Source of the DNA: Vanrija pseudolonga
Taxonomy: Eukaryota; Basidiomycota; Tremellomycetes; Trichosporonales; Trichosporonaceae
Length of the DNA stretch: 64,000 bases
Assembly: GCF_020906515.1 (NCBI RefSeq)
Contig: NC_085852.1
Location: 1,736,001-1,800,000, forward strand
Reading direction: 5' to 3'
A program made the position numbers and the translations under genes. This document shows positions 43,836-56,900 of this stretch, one piece after another (position 1 is the stretch's first letter; every line of letters begins with the position of its first letter). Under the pieces are notes generated by a model. The model saw nothing but the letters and a program-made list of their open reading frames with translations. It searched no databases and was not told the origin of the DNA.

Positions 43836-46800
43836 ACTGGTAGAGAATGCATGGTGTGGCAGTGAAAGAAGGATTGTGTCATTGTGGTTTTGTGCGGTCG
43901 TGTGCGAGTGAGCGACTGCGACACTAGGGCGGCCTTGCGCTTCCTTGTGCCGACGAGTGGTGGATACACCGAGAAGGCACTCGCTCACTCATCGCTCACT
44001 GCCCACTGCCCACCGCCGCTCTCGCTCCAGCGCAGTGGACCTCGCGGACCTCGCCTTGCCCCCACCCCAGATCCGGTGCCCTCGCATTCGTTTACCAAAA
44101 GGTGTTCGACGCCGGATGGTAATGTCAGCGCGGGTGTTGCCATGCAGCGCGGCGGGTGCAGTCTATGCTCCGAGCGCTCCGAATTGTGCAGCAGCAGGTG
44201 TCATATTCATTATGAGGCCAACGGCAGCGCTGCAGTAAGTAAACGGCACGGCAGCGGCAGGGTCAGCAGCAGAAAGGTACAGCAGCAGCAGCGTAAGGAC
44301 ATCAAATCGTCAGTCGTGTGCGTGCCTGGTCATGTCGACACCACCTCGACCATTGGGCCATGTATTTCTGCGGGAGTCGGAGTGCTCGATGTGAACCCGT
44401 TCGTTCGCGACGCGTCGTGTTCGTATTACACAGTCCCGGTCGTGAGGACGTGAGGACCCGTGTTCTTTCTTCTCTGCGACGGCGAGGAGGTGCCAGACTG
44501 TTCTTTTCTGGGGCACTGCTGTAGTCACCTGCGCGGAAAGGAGTTCCAGCTAGCCCACCCGCACGCAGCACCCTCTCCAAACCCCGCACTGCATTGCCTG
44601 CCCACTCACTGTCTACGACGCCGTGGAGGGACCCGTGTTATCTCCTGCTCCCTCGTCATGATGACCTCGTTCGTTGTCTGAAAAACTTGGGGTTGGTTGG
44701 GCACGACGCGTCGTACATGTTCGTGCGCCACACCCCCTTCCGCGCGCGCGGCAGGCCTCGCCCCCTGCGCCACCATTCTGAGACGAGACGGCGGAGACGG
44801 ATGGGACGGATGGGGTCGCTTGTCATGTCCGAACTGTGCCTGCTTTGGTTGCCGCTGGCCGCTGGAACCCCCTCCCTGCGCGTGCATGCATGCATGTGGG
44901 CGTGCGTGGGCGTGTGGGCATGGGTAGCTGGGTATGTGTGGTCTAGCAGCCACCAACCTCGACACGACGCAAGCAAGCATGTAACTGGAATTGCCCCAAT
45001 GATTGCCATGACGTGGTGCTGTGCAGCACTGTGTCACTCTGAACCACTCTCCGGGGATCACTTCCATTGGAGGGAGGGCCAGCCTCCATAGCAACAACAG
45101 AGACAAGGTCTGGACGCGACGACGATGATGGCCACTTGACGCGAAGCTATAGACATATCAGAAGAGTTTGCTTCAAGCTTTACTACGGGGAGTGTTAGAC
45201 TGCAGTTGCTCGACATTGCCCCCTGGCGCGCTCTCGTCATGTTCTTGCACCCTTGCTATGCTCCCCTGCCTCTCTCCTCGTCGACACCAGACAAGGTTTA
45301 GTAGAAGGGAAGAGGGGGGAATCGGGACCATTTGGAATGTGCAGTTGGGTGGTGGCTAGGTTGCAGCCTACTGCTCGCGCGACGCACATCACTCACCTCA
45401 CACTTCCCCGCTACGTTTCACACTTGCTCCATCCGCCGCGAGGCCGACGTCGACGCAAAATTATTTTTACGTAGACCTACGTCGAGCCGCACCCTCTATG
45501 TGGAACAAGCAGCGGAAAGGGGCGTGGAGAGAGGGGGTGGGCACAAGGTCGACCCTCTCTTGTCCTCTGGACTCGTGCAGCACAGCCTACCTGCCGATCA
45601 GACAACGATCATCATTCCAGCGACACCGGACGTGTTCAAAGTCAGCGGCTAGCGTTTCACAATGCGACAGAGCCCAGGCTCCCTTACTCGGTCCTATGCG
45701 ATTCGCTTCGCACCCCTTGGCCTTGTGGCCTTGCCCACGGCCCACCGCGTACCCTGGTAGTCACCTAGAGGCTCCATTCTCCCGGGCGCTACTCGCCTCG
45801 TCATTAGCCCGCAGCGTGGTTGGCTGTGGCCACTGCACGCGCACAGCCAGAACCCGACTTTGGGTAAGTTGGGCGGAAGGTCCAGGGACCCGACGAGCCA
45901 GGTCCGGGTGCCGTCTGCCCGCCCGCGCCGATGAGGTAAGTGGGATGGGCCAGAACAGGCTCCAGGGGGGCAGATTTGGGGTGCGCAGAGAGCACAAGAG
46001 CCGTGGCGCAGACTCGAAACATAGGGACGCGAAGCAGACGGCCAGACGCAGCACGGCAAACGGCTCAACTCACAAGTGTGTCCGCGCTACCCAGACGCCG
46101 TTTCATCCTCCCCTCTTCACCCCTGGGGCAAAAGCATCACGCTCGAGACGTCCGGCGGCAGGACAGCCCAAACAGACGCACACGCAACAGTTACGCGTCA
46201 GGTCAAAGTCTAGAAGGTCGGTCGGAGGATACCTGCTACGCAACCGGGGTCTCCCCACCAGGCGCGCGACGACGCCTAGTACACGACGCCTTTTGACTTT
46301 TGGCCTTGGGGCAGCGTTGTGCCTGTGGTGCGTGGTGCGCGCGCTGCTGCTGCTGCTTTCGCTCTGCTCTCTGACACGCTGGCGCGCGTTAGATTCGGGT
46401 CCCCTGGCGAGCTGGCGACATGGCGTATACGCTTGTGCATGCCTTTGTCCTGCTGCCCCACACCCAGCATCTGGCATCTGGCATCCCAGACGTCAACAAA
46501 CAGGGGCAGCGTCGTCGACCCCCCCCGGGCTCCCCCTTCCAGTCTGTCACGCTCGTCAGAAGTCATGTCTGTTTGTTGTGTGCCGCGGCGGTGTGAGGCG
46601 CAGCGGCACGGCGTATGGGCGCGCGGCGCGCGGCGGCGGCGGGGGGCGTTTGCATGCAATAGACTGCGATTACCTGAGCGAGGGCCGTCCTTGCGAAAGG
46701 ACGGTGGAACAAGCAGTCCCTCGCAATGGATGCGTGAGTGTCTGCTAGGGCAAACGAGGATGGCTCTCGGCACCATGCCGTCAACAGCTAAAAACTGTCG

Positions 46801-47348
46801 ACAGTATGGTTGTTGGGGTGGGCGGTACAGAGGGGTTCTGTGCAAGGGTTTTGGCGTGCAAAAGGTCGTCTCAGGGGGACGGACAGCAGGAGCAGGAGCA
46901 TCAACAAGGACGCAGACGGCGGCCAGCTGCTGCTGCAAACGAGGCGACTGAAGATGCTTGTCTCCCCCTCCCCTCTCGACACGCGTGTCAACGCCAACAG
47001 GTCCCAAGCTAACCTAAACCCCTCTCTCCTTTGACCCTCGCCCTCGCCTCGCCTGGCAGTCTACTAGTGGCGCCTACTGCTCCTGTGCCGCTCCCACCCC
47101 CCTGCTCTCCTTTGGGACGTACGTTGTGGTAACCCATGTTTCGAGGCATCAAGCAGTAGGAACAGCACGAGAGGAGCAGCACAGTCGTCGTCGACGACAG
47201 CAGCAGCAGCAACGGCAGCGATACCCACACACCCTCTTTCGACTTTCTCATCCTTTCGACTTGCCTCGCCACCACTTCTTTACTCTTGCACTACTTGCTC
47301 TATTGCACTTGCACACTCGCTCTCTCGCCAGCGCCAGCGCCACTCACA
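43836..47348. other. 3.5-kb gene-free region upstream of the disordered orphan
   Basis: This is the longest stretch here without a supportable gene. The many reading frames are Arg/Ala/Ser-rich and change strand and frame without conserved features. It contains a G/C- and GT-rich alternating tract (44877-44920), an 18-mer CGACACGACGCAAGCAAG near 44960 that recurs at about 51720, and a near-palindrome TACGTAGACCTACGT at 45468-45482. From 47120 a pyrimidine- and CAG-rich leader runs into the next gene. A long regulatory region or a non-coding RNA is possible. Confidence 0.45.
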
Positions 47349-50300
47349 ATGGACCGCAGACGCGAGAGCGTGCTCGCAAACGCTTCTTTACGCGTCCATC
47401 CCTTTATTCGAGGCGCTATCGGCGAGACATCCCCCATCCCTCGCCGCCCCGTCTCGGACGATTCGATCAGAATCACTAGGGCAACTGCGACAACACGAGC
47501 ACCCGCACCACCACCGGCAGCAGCATCAGAACCATGGCGCCCGTTGTTGCCATCAGCCCAGGCATCGTCGTCGCGTCAGCAGCAGCAGTCGCAACACCCC
47601 TCGCCGACGACGGTTCCTGTCCCTCCTCCTCCCAAACCCTCGGTGCCAGACGCGCGACTCCCCCGCTACGGTGTCACACATCCTCCTTCGTCGCTTAGTC
47701 GGCAAACGGCACCACCACAACCACCAAAGGCAGCACCAGTAACACCAGCAGCAGCAACGCTTGCCCGCGTATCGTCACCACCTCCGATGGGCTCGGTGCC
47801 GTCGTCGTCGAGCAACCCTGTTGCTTCTGCTGCTGCGGTGGCCGCCGTTGCAGGGCCCTCATCTACTTCAACAACAAATCGCCGCCGTGCGCCTCCACCA
47901 CCCATTCATCGGTCCACTAGTGGCGATGGTGGTGTCTCATCACAACGTCCTACCGTCGGAAATGCCAAGACGGTCAAAGTGGTAGAGCCGCCAAAACCTC
48001 CGACAGCGACGACAATGCACCATCCATCGGGCGAACCAAACCAACAAAGCCGCGCAATGGGTATTGTCCGCAAGCTGAGCTTCAGGAGTCGCGACGGCAG
48101 GCCAAAGGATAGGCTAGCATCATCGGCTGCTGTACCGGCCAGACGGTCGATGGACGAGACCCGGGCATCAGCACGACCAAGCACTGAAGAGCAGCGTCGA
48201 TGGGCTGGCCGCGGGTCCATTGACGTTGTGCGTTCCAGTGACCATGTCGAGACATTGTCGTCGCCGCCCCAAGCCCTGGTCAGGAGCATGGAAGCGCCGC
48301 CGCCGCTCACAACAGCCCCCACCCCGCACTCAGCCACCGCCACCACCACCACTGCTGCTGTCCCTGCCCTTGCTGCCCCTACAGCGGCAAAGGACAAGCG
48401 GTCAGTAGTGCGAACGAGCAAGTTGGTCCGGACCTCGTCTTTGGGCGCCACCTCGCGCAGCGTCTTCCCAAGGAGGAGGCAGCAGACGGTGCCCGCCGAC
48501 CCAATGCCCCAGCAGCCCCAGCTCAGCGCGGCAGCGGCTTATGCCGCGGCCATGCAGACCTTGCCCGGCCGCAGCAACACCACTAGCGGCGGCAAAGGCA
48601 AGGCCGCCGGCAAGAATGCGCTTGGACTATCGGCTGTGCGCGAGACAAGTCCGCGCGGCGTGAGTGACGATGAGACCACCAGGGCAGCAAAGGCCAGAAC
48701 CGTCGTCGACCCTCACGCCATGCCAAAGGTTCCGCCACTCAAGGCCGTGCCATTCTCGCAGCCGATAGCGCCTATCAAGCTTGACGGGTTGGACGAGAAT
48801 GCTGCCCGCAAGGCGGCGCCGCTCACGAGTGACTCGGACAGCAGCGCACAGCAACGACGCAAGCCGCGCTCGAGAAACGCAGAGACAAGACGCCTCTCAG
48901 CCGGCTCGAGCAGGAGACAGGAGCGCGAGATGCGCGCAAAGCTCAAGGCACTTTCGGCGACAATGACCGCGACGCCGGTCCCTGTTTCGCATAGCGCCTC
49001 GCTGGTTCCCACGACGGCGGCGCCAGCAGCGGCGCTTGTGACTGCCCAGCGCGTGCCATCGACACCGCCAGTGCCGGTGCAGGAGCTCCTTCAGCCACCA
49101 AGCTCGGCTCAATTGTTGGCGCCGCCGGGTTCGTCATCAGCGTCGCCTATTTCAGCCGCATCTGCCATTGATGACGACGATGCCAGCTCGTTTGTCGGCC
49201 CGATCCACCCTTCTGACCCCCTCTACCACCCGCAGCCGCGCCGCCTCCTGTCAAAGAAGAGCACGGACAACTTCTACCTCCACGCCAATGTGACCATCTC
49301 GGCATTCCGCGGCCGCTACTCGCAGTCGCCGCCACCACCCATGCCCTCGATCCCGCACCACCTGCCGCCGTCGCCACAGCTCCCAAGCCAGTTCTCGCCA
49401 CAGCAGACACCGGAGCCGGCACCGGCATTCCCGCTTGCTGACAGAGGTCACCTCCAGCTACCGCATCGCGACCACCGTGGCTCTGTGCCGTCTGTTCCCG
49501 AGTCGGTTTGCAGCGACCGCCGCCAGTCGGACATGTCGCTTGCCGAGGATGTTGAAAAGCCTGAGGAAGAGCCGGTGGATGTGCGCGCTTCGATCGCAAC
49601 GTCGATTGCACAGCCCATCCCTGTACCGCCTTCGCCCGTCGTTGAAGCGGTCGCAGAGCTCGACGCTGCTGTGGTTGGCGCCCCGGAGCCACTGCCCTCG
49701 CAGATCGAGTCGCTCATCGACTCGCCACAAAAGAACGCTCACACTTCGTGGTCGCCGCCCGCACCCAAGGCGGTGGAGCTTCCCCCGTGCCCACCTTCGG
49801 CTTGGTCGCCCCCTGCGCCTTCCGGAGCAGATGGCAACAGCAGCCACTCGTGGTCGCCTTCGACCGCGATGACCAAGGAGGTCGACTCGGTGACTTCAGG
49901 CCGCCGCGCTGCAGCCTGGTCATCGGCGGATTCGCTCCCCCAGCCTGCGTCTGGTCTTCAGTCGCCCGAGCCTCGCTCGCCCGCTTCCACCGAGGACCCG
50001 ACGGGCATGACGTCGTGGACTTACAAGCAGCTTCAGCAGGCTTCGACATACAAGCAGCTCCACTCGTCGACCTACCAGCAGCTGCACCAGGCGTCGCCCC
50101 TGTACAAGATGTCGTTCAAGCCCCAGTCGGAGCCGCCCATTGAGAAGCAGGCTCGCTCCGTGTCCGACCCCAAGTCGCCTGAGCCAGCCCGTGTCATCTC
50201 GCCGGCGTCGGCCGACACGGTCAAGCCGCCGGGCGCGTGGCAGGCCGAGGACCGCGTCGTCGTGGCGCGTGCTTCAGTGCCCGATCTATCCCATGTCCAG

Positions 50301-51358
50301 GGCGCTGCCTCGCCCACGCTCTCCGGCGAGGCGTACACGCAGACATCCACTACGCCGAGGCGTGGCATCACGCTTGACTTTGCGCAGGTTGGCACCCCGA
50401 CAGCCAAGGCTCACCTGCCTTCGCCGCTTGTCACTCCTGCCAACTCGCCATCGCCGCCGACGCAGCAGCACCTGCAGTCGCCTGTGGACCACCCGTCGCC
50501 CATGTCGTCGGCTGGCTCGTCGTCCAGTGCCCTCCGCACGCTGACTGGTGGTGGCAACAAGCCGCCGTCGTCGCCCAAGTCTGCGGCGGCCAGAGGACAA
50601 GCCCGGCCTGCCGTCACCATGGCGACGCGGGTGCGACGCCGCTCGCGCCCCCCTACGCTTCCTCCCAAGTCGGCATTGCGCCAGCAGGTGGCACAGGCCT
50701 TGGCGGAGCGCGAGCGCAACACTGCCACGCTCACCAAGGATGCCAACAGGGAAAGCCAGGTCAGCCAGGCTGATAGCGACTCGGTGTACGCTGGAATCGT
50801 GTCGCATTACACTACCCAGGGTCGCCTGCCCAAGAGCCGCGGCCACTCGCGCAAGCTCAACGACCCGGACCTCGAGGTACTGTCGTCGGACGAGTACCCT
50901 AAGGATGACGACAACGAGTCGGTGGGCTCGGACTCGGATTCAGAGCCGGAGCACCGGAGCTTCCGCCAAGTCATTGGGTACCAGCAGGTGTTCCTGGTCC
51001 CCACCCAAGCTCAAATCCGCCATCTTGGCGCTCCGTCGCGGGCTACGGTGCACGGTTCCGCCACACACGAGCACCGCACGACCACGACTCAAGCCCCCGT
51101 TGCTTCGGCGGCGGCGGCTGCGGCTCGGCCTCACTACATGTCGCCCGATGCGGAAGCCGAGATTCTTGCTTCGCTCCCACCTAGCCGCCCTCTCAACAGT
51201 GTCAACTTGACCCCTGGCGCGGAGAGTGGCCGCAGGCCGAGAAAGACGGGACTCCCACAGTCTGTGAGTGGAAGCGGCAGTGGCTGTCTTGCATGATATG
51301 GTAACTGACACAAACACAGGAGCTGCACCGCTGGTTGGCACAGAGCGCCCATGCGTAA
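47349..51358 (+). CDS. Large disordered Pro/Ser-rich protein of unknown function
   Basis: Exons 47349-51263 and 51320-51358 (intron of 56 nt, TCT|GTGAGT ... CACAG) give 1317 residues ending ELHRWLAQSAHA. Without splicing, the frame stops 11 codons later at 51294-51296. I recognise no domain. The protein is Pro/Ser/Ala/Thr-rich throughout with many SP sites. Three local features stand out. SWSPPAP/AWSPPAP/SWSPSTA repeats lie at about 800-840. A TYKQLQQAS-STYQQLHQAS triplet lies at about 890-915. An acidic SDSDSEPE patch (about 1180-1200) is followed by the most ordered-looking segment, FRQVIGYQQVFLVPTQAQI (about 1206-1225). A conserved-looking block NFYLHANVTISAFRGRYSQ lies near 637-656. A scaffold or regulator is conceivable, but this is a guess. 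The start is the first ATG after the CT-rich leader. Confidence 0.72.
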
Positions 51359-51450
51359 GGAGATGTACGAAGAGAGAGGTGGGGGAGTGGGGCAGAGCGG
51401 AGAGGGGTGGCACCGCCGGTGCGAAGGCCAAGACGGAGACGGAGACGGGC

Positions 51451-51515
51451 GGAGAGGGAGGGAGACGGAGAAGAGGTACGGAGAGGGAGGGAGACGGAGA
51501 AGAGGGACGGAGAGA
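51451..51515 (+). repeat. 29-bp polypurine tandem duplication
   Basis: Two near-perfect copies of a GGAGAGGGAGGGAGACGGAG-type unit (51451-51479 and 51480-51508) are followed by the first bases of a third. They lie about 95 bp after the stop of the orphan gene within a wider G/A-only tract. Confidence 0.8.
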
Positions 51516-51678
51516 AGCATATCGACGCGAAGGACGCGTCGACGACACTCTGGTAGTGATGCTTGTAGGTTGTACCATAAACTTTTGTTACTGCATTACC
51601 ATCATTTGGTTTCATGTTTGTGGTCTGTCGGGCCCGACGCCCGAAGCCACGGCGGCGGCGGCGGCGGCGGCTTGCGGA

Positions 51679-51706
51679 AGGGGGAGGGGGAGGGGAGGGG
51701 AGGGCT
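51679..51706 (+). other. G-run tract able to form a quadruplex
   Basis: Five runs of three to five G separated by single A residues, directly after a (CGG)n stretch, fit the G-quadruplex pattern on the + strand. It lies in the 3' flank of the orphan gene. Confidence 0.5.
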
Positions 51707-53933
51707 GAAGCCCGACACGACACGACGCAAGCAAGCCATCGCATCGGGTGTGAGCAACGCGCGGCATGCGGCGCGGGAGTGCCGTGAGGTGGTGTTCGGG
51801 CGATGTGCCCGTTGGAGAACGGTGGCTGCGGCACGCAGGAAGGAGGAAAGGCAAAGGGAAGGTAGATGAGGATGAAGCGCGGTGCGACGCTCGCCGCCAC
51901 GCACGCCGCGACGAGCAAGACGCGACGTACGCCGGGTGCCGTTGCCGTATGGAGGATTGGATCTGACCAAACACTACGGCGTGCGTCGTCGTGCGTGCAT
52001 TGTGCCGTGCCCGCCGCAGTGCCACATTCTGCCTGCCTACCGCAGGTGCACAGGACACTGTACCGCGGGGGGAATATACAAAGCGGCCAAGGTCCCCGGT
52101 GTCAGGGGAGGACGAAACGCGGCCAGGGTGGGCGGGTGGTTGTTTGGCTGGCAGGCAGCGGCCAGCGGCCAGCGGCCGGCAGCCGACTCGTCGCGATGCG
52201 CTGCGGATGTACCGGCTGTGTCGCGCTGTGTTGTTGCTCTGACGGAACGCATGGGTGCACAAGTAGGCACGCCCGTGGCAGACGGCCAGGACGGCCAGAA
52301 GCCAATCAACCAACCCAACGACACCCACCCACCAAGTCTTGGCACACGGACAGCGGTGCCTTCATACCGGATGACTGTGGTACAGCCTTGGCCGGGGGAC
52401 GGAAGTGGCAGGACGGTGATTGTGGCCGCTGGGCGCGCGCTGGGGTGGGGCCAGTGGGTGGTAGCTGCAGCAGCGACATTCTTCGGGAGGCGAGCGAACG
52501 AGGTGCTGGCTCGGCGGGGCCGAAATTAGCCTGGGCACTGGGCGCACTGGGCAGTGTGGTAGCGTGCGGCGGCGATCAGTGGTACTGTCCTTGGGTCTTT
52601 GTTGTTGCCGCCGCCGCTAGCGCCTTGCTTGTGCAATGTGCGTTGGGTCGTCACTCGCTCGGCGGGCATGGAGACTGCTGCTTGGCTTGCCTTGCATAGT
52701 AGGTAGCCGGTGCTGTGCGGTGTGCGCGGCAGATGGACCCTGGCGACAACAGAGCATTCCCTAGCCACAAATGCGGGTGTCGCGGCACGAGGCCAGAGGG
52801 GGCGGAGGGGGAGGGGCTGTGACCAGCCGCCCCTGACGCCCGGCGGCCCTGAAGTTAATGCGCTGTGCTGTACACCGCCCGCCCGCGCGCTTGGGCCAAC
52901 ACCAGCAGCGAGTTGGCTGGCTTGGGCGTGCCTGGTATGGGTGTGTGTGGGCAAAGGAAGGAGGCCAGCAGCAGCACGCTGCAGCACGGCGGCTGTCCTT
53001 TGCTTTTCTGGCAGGGAACCAAGCAAGTTCAAAACATTGCGCCGAGTGGTGGGTGGGACGAGACGAGGCATTTGGTGGGAGGCAACAGGGAAAGCCAAAA
53101 AGCACAGGGAAGCAAGAGCCACTGCGGTGCTGCAGCAGCAGCTGCAACAACTCAGCCTCTGTATATTGTCACACATGCCTCTTCTCATACCACCACACAC
53201 TCTCTCTACCTCTTCCTTTCCTCATCACCACCACCACCCACAACCCCGGGCGCATCTATTCCTTCCTCCCCTCCCTATCGCGACGACGACGACCAACCCC
53301 CGCGCCGCCGCCGCACACGCCCCCCAGATCCCACGCACGGTCCTCGCAACGAAGTCGAGCCGTGGAACGAGCATAGTAACAGCCAGTTTGGGCCTAATTC
53401 GGGTGGAACCAGTCGGTGAGTAGAGTGTCCTTGCGTCCTTTTGTCGTTCGTGCACAAAGTGTCGTTCGTGGGTACGCGCGCGCCGGCGCACATGCAACCC
53501 AACCCAGTCTGGGTACGCGTTGGTGGTACACACCCTTCACCCTCACCCACCGTTACTCTGTCACTGTGTCCCCCATCACCACCCTTGTTCTCGTCCCGAA
53601 TTAAACCCCGTTGGCCGCTACCCTTGAACCCACGCACACTGTGCACAAACCACTTCCGCACGCACAGCCTCGCCTTGACCCACACAACCACCCGTCTTCT
53701 TTCTTATTTCTAACCACACTGCACAGTCACCTTCCTCCCTCTTCTCATCACATTCAACCTCGACCACCCCCGTGGATAGACTTAGACAACCAGTCTCTCT
53801 TTTCATCCCCCTCCCACTCTCGTCTTTAGTAGACTCCGCGAGCGGCCGAGCGAAACATCTTCCCCTATATCAATCTCCCTTTTCCCACTTTCCACCTTTC
53901 ACCAACCACCACCTCTTCACCACTTTCTTCACA

Positions 53934-56025
53934 ATGCGCTCGCCAATCTCGACATTGTGGGCTCTCCTCCCCCTCCTCGCCCACTCGGTCGCCGCCGCTG
54001 GTGGCCAGAAGGCACTCACCTTTGAGCCGGCTGGTGATGCGGGTATCTCGGCCCAGATGGTGAGTGATGGTCGAATTTGCCTCTAGTGGCAACACGACAC
54101 CTCGTGACCACGACACATTCTAACATGCTTGCCAGATGTTCCTTGGCTCCAAGACCAAGGTCTACATTCTCGACAAGACTGAGAACAACCCCACTCAGAT
54201 CAATGGAAAGTACGGCTCGCACCCCGCATGGGCCGTCGAGTACGATATCAACACGCAGCAGGGTTAGTCTCTCCCCCCAGTCCCGTTTCATCCTACCCGC
54301 GCACCGCCCCCCCCGCTGACCCCGCACCCAGTTCGCACCATGGACGTCTTCTCGAACACGTTCTGCGCCTGTGGCGCTGTGATGGCAAACGGCACTTGGG
54401 CCGTGTTTGGTGGCAACCAGCCCGTCACCACGGGTGGTGTTGCTACCAACCAGCTCGCTGCCTACGCCGACATGACTGGTGGCACGGCCATTCGCATGCT
54501 TACCCCTAGCGATGATGGCAAGTCCGAGTACGTCCAGGGAGAGGTCACCCTCGACATTACAAAGGACACTGGTGGCTACCTTCAGATGACCGGCAAGCGA
54601 TGGTACCCAACTGTCGAGACCCTCGCAGACGGAACTCTTATTGTCATTGGCGGTGACAAGAACGGCGGTTATGTCAACACGGCCGGCCAGGACAACCCCA
54701 CCTACGAGTTCTTCCCTCCCAACGGCCAGGGCGCTGTCAACCTCCAGCTCCTGACCGACACCCTCCCCATCAACCTCTACCCCCTCGTCTGGCTCATGCC
54801 TTCTGGCCAGCTCTTCATCCAGTCTGGCGCCAAGACGTACCTCTACGACTACAACTCGAGGCAAACGACCAACCTCCCAGACATGCCTTACGCTGCGCGT
54901 GTCTACCCTGCGTCCGCCGCCACGGCCATGCTTCCTCTCACCCCCGAGAACAACTACGACCCCACCATTCTCTTCTGCGGTGGTTCCAACGTCACCCAGT
55001 GGGGCAACGACGGCGGTCCCGGCTACAACGTCACGGCCATGCCTGCCGACGCGTCGTGTGTCCGCATCAGCCCCAACCAGCCCAACCCCCAGTACGTGAC
55101 CGACGACTGGATGATTGAGGGTCGCTCGATGGGCCAGTTTGTCATCCTTCCCGACGACACGTTCTTCCACGTCAACGGTGTTGCCATGGGCACTGCCGGT
55201 TACGGTGACCAGAAGTACTCTATCGGCGAGTCGTTTGGCCAGGACCCCGTCTACATCCCCACCATCTACAACCCCAACGCTCCTGCTGGCTCGCGCTGGA
55301 ACCGCACTGGCCTCACGCCCTCGCCCAACGAGCGCATGTACCACTCGACTGCCGTGCTCCTCCCCGACGGTTCGGTCCTCATCTCGGGCTCCAACCCCAA
55401 CGCCGACTTCACCAACAACCAGTGGCGTTCGCGTACCGACGTTGAGCGCTGGTACCCATGGTACTACGACAACACCCGCCCCACCTACACTGGCCGCCCC
55501 GACTCGCTCAGCTACGGTGGCAACTACTTCAACCTTACTCTGGACACGACCGACGAGACTGCTGTCAACAACACCAAGGTTGTCATCATCCGCGGTGGCT
55601 TCAACACGCACGCTATTGCCTTTGGCCAGCGTTCGCTCCACCTCAAGACGTCGTACACCATTGACCGCAACACCAACACGACGACGCTTCACGTCTCGCA
55701 GCTTCCTGGCACTCCTGGCCCCAACATCTTCCAGCCCGGCCCCGCTCTCTTCTTCGTTGTCGAGAACGGCGTTCCTTCGGAGGGTGACTTCGTCATGATT
55801 GGCTCGGGACAGATTGGTACCCAGCCTACTGCTGCCAACCAGGAGCTGCCCTCGTCGACCGTCATTCCCCTGCCAAACCAGGAGACGTCGGCTGGCGCTC
55901 CCTCGGCCGGTTCGACTGGCTCGATTGACTCGCACAAGAACTCGGGCGCCATCTCCCTCACTGGCTTTGCCCCTGCTGTGCTCGTCACGCTTGGTCTGGC
56001 CCTGGCTCCCGTGCTCCTGATGTAA
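53934..56025 (+). CDS. GPI-anchored glyoxal oxidase / copper radical oxidase (AA5 family)
   Basis: Three exons (53934-54059, 54136-54262, 54332-56025; introns of 76 and 69 nt) give 648 residues. These enzymes oxidise small aldehydes or alcohols and release hydrogen peroxide outside the cell. A signal peptide (about 1-21) and a hydrophobic GPI tail (FAPAVLVTLGLALAPVLLM) place it on the cell surface. The radical site is complete by comparison with galactose/glyoxal oxidase. C96 (SNTFCACG) and Y176 (KRWYPT) would form the Cys-Tyr cofactor. Y421 and H422 (NERMYHS) and H511 (FNTHAIAFGQR) would bind copper. Kelch-type repeats such as LADGTLIVIGG and LLPDGSVLISG build the propeller. Many N-x-S/T sites are present. 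The Ser/Gly/Thr-rich stalk (about 590-625) precedes the anchor. The substrate cannot be read from sequence. Confidence 0.93.
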
Positions 56026-56900
56026 ACGGACACTGTGGACAGTTACTGGATCCCCCACACACAAACACGCACATCACTCATCCCCCCCCGGCACTCAAGC
56101 CTTCGTTTGTCATATCGGTTCGAGCATTTTACCCCCCCAAAGCCGCGTAGGCCCCCCCGTAGTACTCTCGTGTGTAGCCTTGCATGGGCCACTGTAATGG
56201 ACAATGATGCAATACATCAATAGATACGAAGCACGGAGCGCACCGAGGGCAGCGAGGTGTGCGTGGGTGAGTTGGAGGTGAGGTAGAGGGGGGCCTTTGG
56301 CAGGCGTCCGAGCCTGTGTGATGTGGCCCATGGCGACAGATCTGATCTCGCGCAGGGTCCGAATGAAGGCGTGGCGGCAGGCGGCAAGCTTGGTGGCGGG
56401 CGTCGGGCGTTGTCGCGGAATGAGGCGGCTGCAAGCAAGCGTCACGATGCACACTGCGGCGCCACCTGCAACCTGCAACCCGCCACACCGCACACCGCAC
56501 ACCGCCACGATCGATCCGCCCGTCCACTCCGTCGCGTCGTCAGTGTAGCAAGAATAGGTTGCACCACCCTCCTTCCACGTCGTCTGAGAAACGCACGTAG
56601 CTGCGAAACAAGCCCGCCCCTGTATCAACCTAAACCAGTGTTCCGTGGGCTCAACATGGCAATTGAAGGGCATTGTCGTCGTCGTCGCCGTCTGTGTGTG
56701 GTGCTGTCGTCGTCTGCTCTGGCCGTCGTCATCGCGCAGGGTGAGAGGCATACAGGGGTTGTTGTGTTGGGTGGTTGACGACCACAGTGCCAAGTATAGC
56801 ACGGGTGGGTATTCGGGGGGTCGTCGTAGGTGATGTACGGTGTGGCGCGCCTTGTCACAAGCTAACGAGTAAGGGGAACCCACGCGACGACCACGCGATA

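Larger units (their letters stand above)
51359..53933. other. 2.6-kb gene-free region upstream of the glyoxal oxidase gene
   Basis: The 3' flank of the orphan gene carries a 29-bp polypurine tandem duplication and a G-run tract, listed separately. Around 52060-52070 is GTACCGCGGGG. From about 53150 to the next ATG the sequence is a long pyrimidine-rich leader; GTGAGT at 53416-53421 and CACAG near 53726 could bound an intron in the 5' untranslated region. No protein gene is supported. Confidence 0.5.

Noticed and set aside
51612-52328. 238-codon minus-strand frame in the gene-free region
   Set aside because: It runs through the CGG/G-run tract and gives an Ala/Ser/Pro homopolymer end; no domain, no supporting exon structure.
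54016-56064. A 682-codon minus-strand open frame opposite the glyoxal oxidase gene, and a 632-codon one (59318-61216) opposite the monooxygenase gene
   Set aside because: Both mirror genes with very biased, GC-ending codons, which leaves the opposite strand open. Their translations are Val/Arg/Gly/Asp-rich with no domains, while the + strand proteins are complete.
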